From contig JACCRA010000392.1 of assembly GCA_013813825.1 (NCBI GenBank), forward strand, positions 1 through 8,577: DNA of 8,577 nt, read 5' to 3'. Below are positions 1 to 5,947 of this stretch, piece after piece. The position numbers and the translations under genes are program-made. Each line of letters opens with the position of its first letter. Positions within the stretch are counted from its first letter, which is position 1. The notes beneath the pieces are model-generated. The model did no database searches. It saw only the letters and a list, made by a program, of their open reading frames with translations, and was not told the DNA's origin. Origin of the DNA: Pyrinomonadaceae bacterium. GTDB lineage: Bacteria; Acidobacteriota; Blastocatellia; Pyrinomonadales; Pyrinomonadaceae.

Positions 1-21
1 ATGCTGATCGCTGAATGCTGA

Positions 22-53
22 CAAAATAAGAACGCGCCACCTGCGCGGCGCGT
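22..53 (-). terminator. Candidate rho-independent terminator of the membrane protease gene
   Basis: Read on the minus strand, a perfect 7-bp stem (ACGCGCC at 53-47 pairing with GGCGCGT at 38-32) encloses an 8-base loop and is followed at once by a U-rich run (TCTTATTTTG, 31-22). The stem is almost all G/C. This is the classic intrinsic terminator layout, in the right orientation for the protease gene whose stop lies about 100 bases upstream. Nothing T-rich follows the hairpin on the plus strand, so it looks unidirectional. The long gap from the stop codon and the interrupted T run keep confidence moderate. Confidence 0.5.
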
Positions 54-155
54 GTCACTTCACCGAAACGCGATAGAGTATCCGCCGGCAACGTGAGATG
101 TCAAAAGCGATTTTGTGACAGTTTCACGATTGCCACAGCGAAAGCTCCAGCAATC

Positions 156-1787
156 TCACTTCGACTGATTCGCGTTTGCCGCCGTGGACGGGCGCGAATC
201 TTTGGCGTTGGCGTTAGCGTTGCTGTTGGTGTTCGTCTCGGACGTCTCGGCCGGCTTCCAGCCCGCGCGTGCAAGCAGTGCGACGGCGAAGCGGACGGGG
301 ACGGCGAAATTGGCGTTGTCGAGTTCGGTGAAGATGGCGAAATTGACGCCGATGACGCGCCCCGATTGGCCGAAGAGCGGTGCGCCCGATCCGCCTTCGG
401 CGGTGCGCGCGTCGTAGATGATGCGATGCCCTTCGAGCGCCGTGATATTGCCTTGTGTCGTCAACGGCTTGATCAGTTGACGGTCGGCGAGATGGCCCAC
501 CAGTACGTCGAGCGACGATCCGAAACGCTGCTTAATGCCGTTAGCATCACCCTCCGGCAGCGAAGCCAGAATACGATCCGGCCCCGACGGGTAGCCCATC
601 AGCACGACGGCCTTGCCGACCGCCGCCGCGTCGGAATTCTCGTCGAGCGGGAGCGCCGGAATCGGTGGCACTTTCTCCGCCGCGTCCATCATGCACACGG
701 CCAGATCGTCTTGCCGCGAAGTGTTCTTCAAGCGCAAGGCGAAGGATTGCCGCTGGCCGGGGAAGTAGGCCACGAGCTTTGAAACGCGCGGCTGCCCGCT
801 GACGGTGCTGCCATAGATCATCGAACGCTCGTCCGCCGCCCACGGTTCGGCGGCGATGTGGCGGTTCGTCACGACGTAGCCGCCGCCAACGTAGAAGCCA
901 GTGCCGACATAAGGAAATTCCGCCACGGAGCCGCGCCCGCCAGGCGTCAGCAATGGCGTCTGCTCGGTGCCTTCTTCGGCCACAGTGCCGGCGGCCGTCT
1001 GCGTCTCCGGGTAACGCAAGGGGCGGCCGGTGCCGGTCTCAACGAAAATGTAAGTGCCCGAAATCAGGCACACGCCGGCGCTGTACTCGCTCCACACACT
1101 CGGAGCCAGCGAGAGGCTGTTAATGATGCCGCGGTTGGTACGATCAACTTGCTCGAACTGCTGTTGCGACTGGCGCATCTGATCGTTGAGCACGGCGATC
1201 CGTTCGTTCTGCGCTTCCAGTTGGCGGCGGCTCTGTTTCAGTTCCTTGAAGCCGGCGAAACCCAGATACAGGATGCCGCCGACGAGCGCGACGGCAATTA
1301 ACAGAGTGATGACTTTAGTGCTCGGATTGATTTCGCGGACTAACTCGCGTGTGAATTCGCGGAGAAAGACTTTCGCATCGTCGCGGCGCGAGGTGGCGGC
1401 GGCGTCCAGCGCGGCTTGCTCGATAAAAGGCGCGACCAAGACATCGCCGCGCCGCTTCGGGATCAAGGCGGGGGCGGCATTAATAGGGAAAAATTGCAGT
1501 TCCAGATCGGCGGCGGCGAGTCGCACGCGGTCGCCATCCACAATCTCGGCGCCAATGGTGAGCGGCAAATCGTTGTGCGTCAATTCGAGCGCGGGCGGGA
1601 AGGAGGCGACGCGGAAATGACCGTTGGAGCGGGCCAGTTCGAGCACTACGTCCGGTGTCTCGGGGAAAAGTTCAGAGCGAAAGCGCAAATCACAGGCGGC
1701 GCCGGTGCCGATGCGGATGCGATCTTGTGAGATCACTTCGGTGTGCCGTGCTTCTCCCGCCTCGACGTGAATGACTAAACCGTTCAT
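156..1787 (-). CDS. Membrane-anchored trypsin-like serine protease with N-terminal FHA-like domain
   Basis: 543 residues. Residues 1-105 look like a degenerate FHA fold: an R-I-G turn (25-27), then C-D-L, and a late D-G-D-R-V-R-L strand (84-90). The FHA Arg after I-G is Thr28 and no S-x-x-H motif is visible, so phosphothreonine binding is doubtful. A charged linker leads to one membrane helix (about 158-178) and a Q/E/R-rich probable coiled coil (181-215). The rest is a chymotrypsin-fold peptidase with a complete triad: His310 in TNRHIA, Asp361 in DDLAV, Ser467 in EGGSGAPLF. Cys240 and Cys365 could form a disulfide. The tail from about 511 is N/A/T/S-rich and probably disordered. Expected topology is cytoplasmic FHA-like domain and external protease (inference). 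No PDZ domain is seen, so it is not a standard HtrA/DegP. No clear Shine-Dalgarno precedes the ATG at 1787; the start is chosen because the FHA-like strands begin immediately. It is divergent from the M16 pair. Protease assignment is strong; substrate is unknown. Confidence 0.86.
   Translation of the reverse strand: MNGLVIHVEAGEARHTEVISQDRIRIGTGAACDLRFRSELFPETPDVVLELARSNGHFRVASFPPALELTHNDLPLTIGAEIVDGDRVRLAAADLELQFFPINAAPALIPKRRGDVLVAPFIEQAALDAAATSRRDDAKVFLREFTRELVREINPSTKVITLLIAVALVGGILYLGFAGFKELKQSRRQLEAQNERIAVLNDQMRQSQQQFEQVDRTNRGIINSLSLAPSVWSEYSAGVCLISGTYIFVETGTGRPLRYPETQTAAGTVAEEGTEQTPLLTPGGRGSVAEFPYVGTGFYVGGGYVVTNRHIAAEPWAADERSMIYGSTVSGQPRVSKLVAYFPGQRQSFALRLKNTSRQDDLAVCMMDAAEKVPPIPALPLDENSDAAAVGKAVVLMGYPSGPDRILASLPEGDANGIKQRFGSSLDVLVGHLADRQLIKPLTTQGNITALEGHRIIYDARTAEGGSGAPLFGQSGRVIGVNFAIFTELDNANFAVPVRFAVALLARAGWKPAETSETNTNSNANANAKDSRPSTAANANQSK
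202..237 (-). repeat. Hexanucleotide repeat coding the Asn-rich tail of the protease
   Basis: Six imperfect 6-bp units stand in tandem. On the plus strand they read TTGGCG, TTGGCG, TTAGCG, TTGCTG, TTGGTG, TTCGTC. On the coding (minus) strand they give alternating small residue and Asn (T-N-T-N-S-N-A-N-A-N-A, ending at a Lys codon) in the C-terminal tail of the protease. The units are in phase with the codons, so gain or loss of a unit would change tail length by two residues without a frameshift. Confidence 0.6.
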
Positions 1788-1857
1788 AAGTTAAAGGTGA
1801 CGGGAAAGGCAAATCATCACATCACCTATCAACGTCCGCGTGTCACTAGAAAACCAA

Positions 1858-1909
1858 GCGACTGCTGACGGCTGCACGTCATAAGTTTAGCGGTCTCGCG
1901 CGCAGTCGC
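1858..1909. repeat. Inverted repeat with nested hairpin in the protease leader
   Basis: A perfect 8-bp inverted repeat (GCGACTGC at 1858-1865, GCAGTCGC at 1902-1909) flanks 36 bases. Inside it lies a second hairpin, TGACG at 1866-1870 with CGTCA at 1877-1881 and a 6-base loop. If the minus-strand promoter at 1921-1950 is right, this structure sits at the very 5' end of the protease mRNA. Alternatively the two arms could be a regulator binding site. By rough count one 8-bp inverted repeat is not rare by chance in a region this size, so only the coincidence with the promoter adds weight. Confidence 0.3.
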
Positions 1910-1920
1910 CTCTATTGATC

Positions 1921-1950
1921 ATTCTATACTAAGATTTGAGGGGCGGGCAA
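1921..1950 (-). promoter_or_regulatory. Candidate sigma70-type promoter for the protease gene
   Basis: On the minus strand a -35-like TTGCCC (plus positions 1945-1950) is followed by an 18-base spacer and TAGAAT (1921-1926, five of six matches to TATAAT). The overlapping TATAGA (1923-1928) has a 16-base spacer. Transcription would start near 1914, leaving a leader of about 130 bases that begins with the 1858-1909 stem. The -35 is only a partial match. It is a pattern match only. Confidence 0.3.
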
Positions 1951-2198
1951 AAACAGCTCCGGTCAGCCTGTTATCGTGGGCGGAAACAAAATAGCGGAGA
2001 CCACACGTATTACGCCCGAACGGAGTGTCGCGGTTGTCCGGCCGCTTTCTTATAAAATGGAAACGCCGCGGGGTTGCGTCCGTGTGATGGAACGCTGATT
2101 CACAGCCAACCGCCTTGAAATTCAGTGCAACAAGCGTTTTATTGATCGCATCCAACAGCGCGAACGACTCTCCGGCGGTCACAGCACCTTTCAACTTT

Positions 2199-2202
2199 GG
2201 AG
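2199..2202 (+). promoter_or_regulatory. Shine-Dalgarno GGAG deciding the start of the first M16 subunit
   Basis: GGAG lies 11 bases before the ATG at 2214. The reading frame is open further upstream, to a TTG at 2115. Starting there would put 33 extra residues in front of a textbook signal peptide, so the ATG at 2214 is preferred. Confidence 0.55.
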
Positions 2203-2213
2203 CAGCTAACCCT

Positions 2214-3617
2214 ATGTTTCGACTATGTTGCGTACTCTTCCTAACTTGTGCCGTACTCTTCGCCGGCGCATGGCCTGCCGGGGCGCAGACCCAAACTAAA
2301 ATGGCACCCCTTAGCTACAAAGAACGACGGCTGGCAAACGGGATGCGCGTCTTGAGCGTGCAAGACTCTTCCAGCCCGACGGTCGCGATTCAAGTGTGGT
2401 ACAAGGTCGGATCAAAAGACGATCCGGAAGGCCGTAGCGGCTTCGCGCATCTCTTCGAGCACATCATGTTCAAAAGTACGAAGAACATGAAGTCCGAAAT
2501 GATGGATCGCCTAACCGAAGACGTGGGCGGGTTCAACAATGCCTTCACCGCCGACGATGTGACCGTTTATTACGAAGTTGTGCCGTCGAATTATTTGGAA
2601 ACTCTCCTCTGGGCCGAGGCCGACCGCCTCAAGTCGTTGACTGTTGACGATGCGAACTTCAAATCTGAGCGCGATGTCGTCAAGGAAGAGTTTCTACAGA
2701 ACTATGTGGCGTCGCCTTACGGCAAACTGCGGCTGCTGATGGATCAGAAGTCGTTCAAGCAGCACCCGTACCGCCGCCCCGGCATCGGCAATATCGACGA
2801 ACTCAACGCCGCTTCGATTGAAAACGTCCGCGCTTTCCACTCGACGTTTTACCGCCCCGATAACGCCACGCTTGTCGTCGTCGGCGATTTCGATCAAAAG
2901 CAGTTCGACACCTGGGTTGATAAGTATTTCGGTCGCATTCCGAAGCCGGACACGGCGCTGCCGCGCGTCGAAGTGAAAGAGCCGGCGCGCGCGGGCGAGA
3001 GCCGCGTGGTCGAATACGGCCAGAACGTCCCGTTGCCGGCCATCGCCTTCACGTACCTGATTCCGCCGAAGGCCGATCCTGATAACGCCGCGCTTCGCAT
3101 CGCCGAAGCGATCCTCTCGTCCGGCGAATCTTCGCGGCTTTACCGCTCGCTCGTCTATGAGCAGCAGGTGGCGCAGAGCGTCAACGCCGGCACCGATCTG
3201 CGCGAAGACGTGAGTCTGTTTAGTTTCATCTCGATACTGGCCGGCGGGAAGAAGCCGGAAGAGGCCGAGCGCGCGGTGCTGGCCGAAATCAAAAAAATGC
3301 AGGACGCGCCGGTGACGAAAGCGGAGTTGGAGAAGGCGATCAACCAGATCGTGACGAACCAACTGCGTGAGCGCGAGACGAGCGACGGCAAGGCGCTGGC
3401 GCTCGGCGACGCGGCGGTGCTGCTCGGCGATCCGGCGCGCGTCAACACTGATCTTGCGCGCCTCCAAGCCGTGACGGCCGCGGACGTGCAGCGCGTGATG
3501 AAGAAGTATCTGACGGATGCGAACCGGGTCGTGATCCATTACCTGCCAGAGTCGATGCGGACGCCTGCTCCGGCCACGGGCGAAGGCGCGCCGGCCGCGA
3601 AGAAGGAGGGGAACTAA
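2214..3617 (+). CDS. M16 (insulinase/pitrilysin) family zinc peptidase, catalytic subunit
   Basis: 467 residues. It begins with a signal peptide (hydrophobic to about 23, likely cleavage after A-G-A, mature end Q-T-Q-T), so it is exported. The inverted zinc motif HxxEH is intact (His79-Leu-Phe-Glu82-His83). The distal ligand is Glu159 in ERDVVKEE, 76 residues on, with Glu152 as the usual second conserved Glu. The C-terminal M16 domain runs from about 235 to 447. Its R/Y motif is incomplete: Arg308 (SSRLY) remains, but the position expected for Tyr is Gln321 (QVAQSV). The tail after about 450 is A/P/K-rich. The next gene starts one base after this stop and supplies the missing R/Y pair, so the two very probably form an M16B heterodimer that degrades peptides or unfolded segments in the periplasm. 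Substrate cannot be read from sequence. Confidence 0.95.
   Translation: MFRLCCVLFLTCAVLFAGAWPAGAQTQTKMAPLSYKERRLANGMRVLSVQDSSSPTVAIQVWYKVGSKDDPEGRSGFAHLFEHIMFKSTKNMKSEMMDRLTEDVGGFNNAFTADDVTVYYEVVPSNYLETLLWAEADRLKSLTVDDANFKSERDVVKEEFLQNYVASPYGKLRLLMDQKSFKQHPYRRPGIGNIDELNAASIENVRAFHSTFYRPDNATLVVVGDFDQKQFDTWVDKYFGRIPKPDTALPRVEVKEPARAGESRVVEYGQNVPLPAIAFTYLIPPKADPDNAALRIAEAILSSGESSRLYRSLVYEQQVAQSVNAGTDLREDVSLFSFISILAGGKKPEEAERAVLAEIKKMQDAPVTKAELEKAINQIVTNQLRERETSDGKALALGDAAVLLGDPARVNTDLARLQAVTAADVQRVMKKYLTDANRVVIHYLPESMRTPAPATGEGAPAAKKEGN
3603..3609 (+). promoter_or_regulatory. Strong Shine-Dalgarno AAGGAGG of the second M16 subunit
   Basis: AAGGAGG lies inside the last codons of the first M16 gene, 9 bases before the ATG at 3619. 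It fixes that start and shows that the second subunit is translated from the same message with its own strong site. It is the best ribosome binding site in the window. Confidence 0.85.
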
Positions 3618-3618
3618 G

Positions 3619-5106
3619 ATGAGTTTGTTCACACCACGCGCTCGGCGCGCCACAAAGTTAATGCTCCTCGCCGCGCTGCTGGCTTTTAACGGTATCGTCG
3701 TCATGGCACAACAAGAGATTCCGCCGCCGCCGGCCGCTCCACGTTCGCCGCGGATTCCGAAGCCCGTCGAAAAGACGCTCGCCAACGGTTTGCGCGTGAT
3801 CGTCATCGAGCGCCAGAACGTGCCGCTCGTCGCCGCGAGCCTCGTCGTCAAGAACGGCGGCGAAGTTGATCCGAAACAGTTAGCCGGCCTCGCGGACATG
3901 ACCGCCTCGCTCTTAACTAAAGGCACGGAGAAGCGCACCGCGCCGATGATCGCGGAGGCTGTCGAAGCCCTCGGCGGCTCGATTGAATCCGGCGCACGCT
4001 GGGACGCCTCGACCGCCACGGTCGGCGTCATGTCTTCGCGCTTCGCGCCGGCACTGGAGATTCTGGCCGAAGTCGTGCGGCAGCCGACCTTCAAGGAAGA
4101 AGAGATCGAACGCCTGCGCGCGCAATATCTCGACGATCTGACTGTCGCGCTCGGACAACCGGGAACTATCGCCCGCTTCGTCGCGCAACGCGTGGTCTTT
4201 GGCGACGCTCCTTACGGGCATCCACTCTCAGGCACGCCCGAATCCATCGCCGCGATCCGTCGCGACGACATCACGCGAATGCACCAGTCTTATTACCGAC
4301 CCGATAACGCGATGCTCGTGATCGGCGGCGACATTACGGCTGAAGCTGCTTTCAAACTGGCCGAAACTAATTTCGGCGATTGGAAAAAACCGTCCGCCCA
4401 AATGCCCGCCGCCGCAACCGCGATAGCGATCAAGCCAGCCGCGACGACGGCGGCCAAGCCGCGCGTTATCGTGATCGACAAGCCGGACGCCGGGCAGGCG
4501 GCGGTCATCGTCGCGCGCGAGGGCATCCGGCGCACGGACGATGATTACTTCCGTGGCATCGTCACCAACTCCGTCTTGAGCGGCTATTCCGGCCGGCTCA
4601 ATCAGGAAATTCGCATCAAGCGCGGCTTGAGCTACGGCGCGGGCAGTCAACTCGAAGTGCGCCGTGAGGTTGGTCCCTTCACCGCCTCAGCGCAGACGAA
4701 GAATGAATCGGGCGCGGAAGTGGCTTCGCTGCTCGTCGGCGAACTGGGGCGGCTCTCTGGCGGCCAACTGCCGGACACCGAACTGGTCCCACGCAAGGCC
4801 GTCGTCATCGGCGGTTTCGGCCGGAGCCTTGAGACGGCCGGCGGCTTGGTCAACCAGATCGCCTCGCTCGCGCTCTACGGCTTGAGCCTCGATGCCATCA
4901 ACAGCTTTACCAACAACGTGCAAGGCGTAACGGCGGGCGACGTGCAAAAATTCGCCGGCGGTCGTCTCGACGCCAAAGCGGCCAACGTCGTGATCGTTGG
5001 CGACGCGCAAAAATTCTTGCCGGAGTTGAAGAAAGTTTACCCGGACGTGGAAGTGATTCCGGTCGCTGAGTTGAACCTGAACAGCGCGACTCTCCGGCGG
5101 AGCTAA
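3619..5106 (+). CDS. M16 family peptidase, non-zinc partner subunit carrying the R/Y pair
   Basis: 495 residues. The N-terminal export signal is a basic stretch to Lys13, then a hydrophobic core 14-29, likely cleaved after V-M-A at 30. A proline-rich linker (35-49) precedes two M16 domains. Where the zinc motif should be, the sequence reads GLADMTASLLTKGT: His, Glu and His are replaced by Asp93, Ala96 and Ser97. The distal Glu region (EIERLRAQYLDDL) also lacks the ligand, with Leu171 at the expected place. In contrast the C-terminal motif is perfect: Arg326 in SGRLNQE and Tyr339 in RGLSYGAG. In M16B heterodimers the R/Y pair of the non-zinc chain helps bind substrate for the zinc chain. This subunit is therefore inactive alone but expected to be essential for the complex. 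One base separates it from the catalytic subunit gene. It might instead act only as scaffold or chaperone, but the kept R/Y argues against that. Confidence 0.94.
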   Translation: MSLFTPRARRATKLMLLAALLAFNGIVVMAQQEIPPPPAAPRSPRIPKPVEKTLANGLRVIVIERQNVPLVAASLVVKNGGEVDPKQLAGLADMTASLLTKGTEKRTAPMIAEAVEALGGSIESGARWDASTATVGVMSSRFAPALEILAEVVRQPTFKEEEIERLRAQYLDDLTVALGQPGTIARFVAQRVVFGDAPYGHPLSGTPESIAAIRRDDITRMHQSYYRPDNAMLVIGGDITAEAAFKLAETNFGDWKKPSAQMPAAATAIAIKPAATTAAKPRVIVIDKPDAGQAAVIVAREGIRRTDDDYFRGIVTNSVLSGYSGRLNQEIRIKRGLSYGAGSQLEVRREVGPFTASAQTKNESGAEVASLLVGELGRLSGGQLPDTELVPRKAVVIGGFGRSLETAGGLVNQIASLALYGLSLDAINSFTNNVQGVTAGDVQKFAGGRLDAKAANVVIVGDAQKFLPELKKVYPDVEVIPVAELNLNSATLRRS

Positions 5107-5125
5107 ACGTCAAACGCTTTTTCTT

Positions 5126-5197
5126 GGGAGCGCGGGCGCGGGCCTGTACCGAGGTCGAATAATATCCAATCTCATCGCGGCGAACAACTGCGCTCCC
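5126..5197. repeat. Long-range inverted repeat between the M16 pair and the HEAT gene
   Basis: GGGAGCGC at 5126-5133 is the exact reverse complement of GCGCTCCC at 5190-5197. As RNA the stem could be extended by a G-U and a G-C pair, giving about ten pairs around a loop of about 52 bases. No U run follows, so it is not a standard terminator. It fills most of the 134-base gap after the M16 operon. It may be an end-of-transcript structure, or chance in G/C-rich DNA. Confidence 0.3.
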
Positions 5198-5240
5198 TAT
5201 CAACTATCGTCTCTTTCGCAGCCGTCCGGCTTTTAAAATT

Positions 5241-5882
5241 ATGAGTTGTATCCAGACCAATTGCTTCCCATCGCAAGTCCTGCTGTTGAGCCTGATCATT
5301 TTCGCCGGAAGCGTATCGGCGCAAGAGTCCGAGACGCCAAGTGAGCCGACGCGCGAGGATGTCTCCGTCGTGATGCGGGATTTGACGAATCGCGAGCCGC
5401 TGGTGCGTCAACGCGCGGCCGAGGAATTGGCGCGGCTGGCGTCCGTCGAGCAGCGTCGCCTCGTGGAAGGCTATCGCTGGCAAGAGAAGGACACGCGGGC
5501 GCGCCTCGCCCTCGATTGGGCGTTGTACCGGATGGGGAAAGACGCCGCTCTGTTCGAGCTGGTCAAAGCTCTCGACACCAAACTTTACACGCAGGCACAG
5601 TCGTACCTCGCGGAGATTGAAAGTCCGCAAGTCTTGTATAAATTTCTCGCGCCCGCCAACGGCAACACGCAAATCCGGCTGCTCGAAGTTTTCGCTCGCG
5701 CGGGCGACGCCGGCACGCTCGAAACAATCGCCGTTTACGAATCATCCCTCGATCCTAAGATCGCCGCCGCCGCACAGTTCGCCGCGCGCGAAATAAATCT
5801 CCGCCTCGCGCAGCCCGCCACCGACACTAACACGCACGTCAGACCTAAACTCTCCGGCCGCACGCAACCCGCCACGCCTTGA
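5241..5882 (+). CDS. Small secreted HEAT-like repeat protein, function unknown
   Basis: 213 residues. A signal peptide (hydrophobic 12-24, likely cleavage after S-V-S-A at 27) is followed by a mature chain that is almost wholly helical. Residues about 37-190 hold helix pairs with the A/L/R spacing of HEAT/ARM-type repeats, for example VRQRAAEELARLA (55-67), then TRARLALDWALYRMG, QIRLLEVFARAGD (144-156) and PKIAAAAQFAAREINLRLA (172-190). The tail (191-213) is T/P/R-rich and probably unstructured. Such solenoids usually bind other proteins; no enzyme motif is visible. No Shine-Dalgarno precedes the ATG, which follows an A/T-rich stretch directly. The start is chosen because it gives the signal peptide. 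It lies 134 bases after the M16 pair and 65 before the UbiD gene, so its operon membership is open. The HEAT call is by pattern only. Confidence 0.72.
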   Translation: MSCIQTNCFPSQVLLLSLIIFAGSVSAQESETPSEPTREDVSVVMRDLTNREPLVRQRAAEELARLASVEQRRLVEGYRWQEKDTRARLALDWALYRMGKDAALFELVKALDTKLYTQAQSYLAEIESPQVLYKFLAPANGNTQIRLLEVFARAGDAGTLETIAVYESSLDPKIAAAAQFAAREINLRLAQPATDTNTHVRPKLSGRTQPATP

Positions 5883-5947
5883 CGAACAAGCCATCGTTCA
5901 ACACAGAATGAAGCCTCGTACCAGATTCCGTTATCGAGTGAGGCAGA

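Larger units (their letters stand above)
1788..2213. other. 426-base divergent intergenic region (shared promoter region)
   Basis: This is the only gene-free stretch above 300 bases. It lies between the divergent starts of the protease (minus, 1787) and the first M16 subunit (plus, 2214) and looks more A/T-rich than the flanking genes. It holds a candidate minus-strand promoter (1921-1950), an 8-bp inverted repeat with a nested 5-bp hairpin (1858-1909), and A/T-rich -10-like strings on the plus strand: TATACT at 1925-1930 and TATAAAAT at 2051-2058. Neither plus-strand string has a correctly spaced -35, so I do not call a plus-strand promoter. I see no convincing small gene and no riboswitch class I can recognise. 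Confidence 0.6.

Noticed and set aside
1..21. Direct repeat ATGCTGA (1-7 and 15-21) at the window edge
   Set aside because: It is two 7-bp copies only, cut by the window edge, with no sign of an array or mobile element end.
99..120. TGTCAAAA ... TTTTGTGACA near-palindrome after the protease stop
   Set aside because: The stem is A/T-rich with a bulge and no following U run. The G/C-rich hairpin at 32-53 is the better terminator candidate.
93..782. Plus-strand open frame of 229 codons opposite the protease
   Set aside because: It lies opposite the catalytic triad region of the protease and has biased composition with no motif.
2034..2058. TTGTCC followed by TATAAAAT as a plus-strand promoter for the M16 pair
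   Set aside because: The spacer is only 11-13 bases, too short for a sigma70-type promoter.
2083..2104. TGTGA ... TCACA inverted repeat resembling a CRP site
   Set aside because: The half-sites are 12 bases apart instead of the 6 in CRP sites, and 5-bp arms are common by chance.
1919..2194. Minus-strand open frame of 91 codons in the divergent intergenic region
   Set aside because: It has a TTG start without a ribosome site, no recognisable domain, and a position over the likely promoter region. It cannot be excluded fully, but nothing supports it.
2694..4094. Minus-strand open frame of 466 codons across both M16 genes
   Set aside because: It is very Arg-rich, shows no domain, spans the junction of two clearly real genes and is typical of antisense frames in high-G/C coding DNA.
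5083..5125. T-rich run (TTTTTCTT) after the stop of the second M16 gene as a terminator
   Set aside because: Only 4-bp stems (AGCG/CGCT and CTCC/GGAG) precede it, with large unpaired stretches between them.
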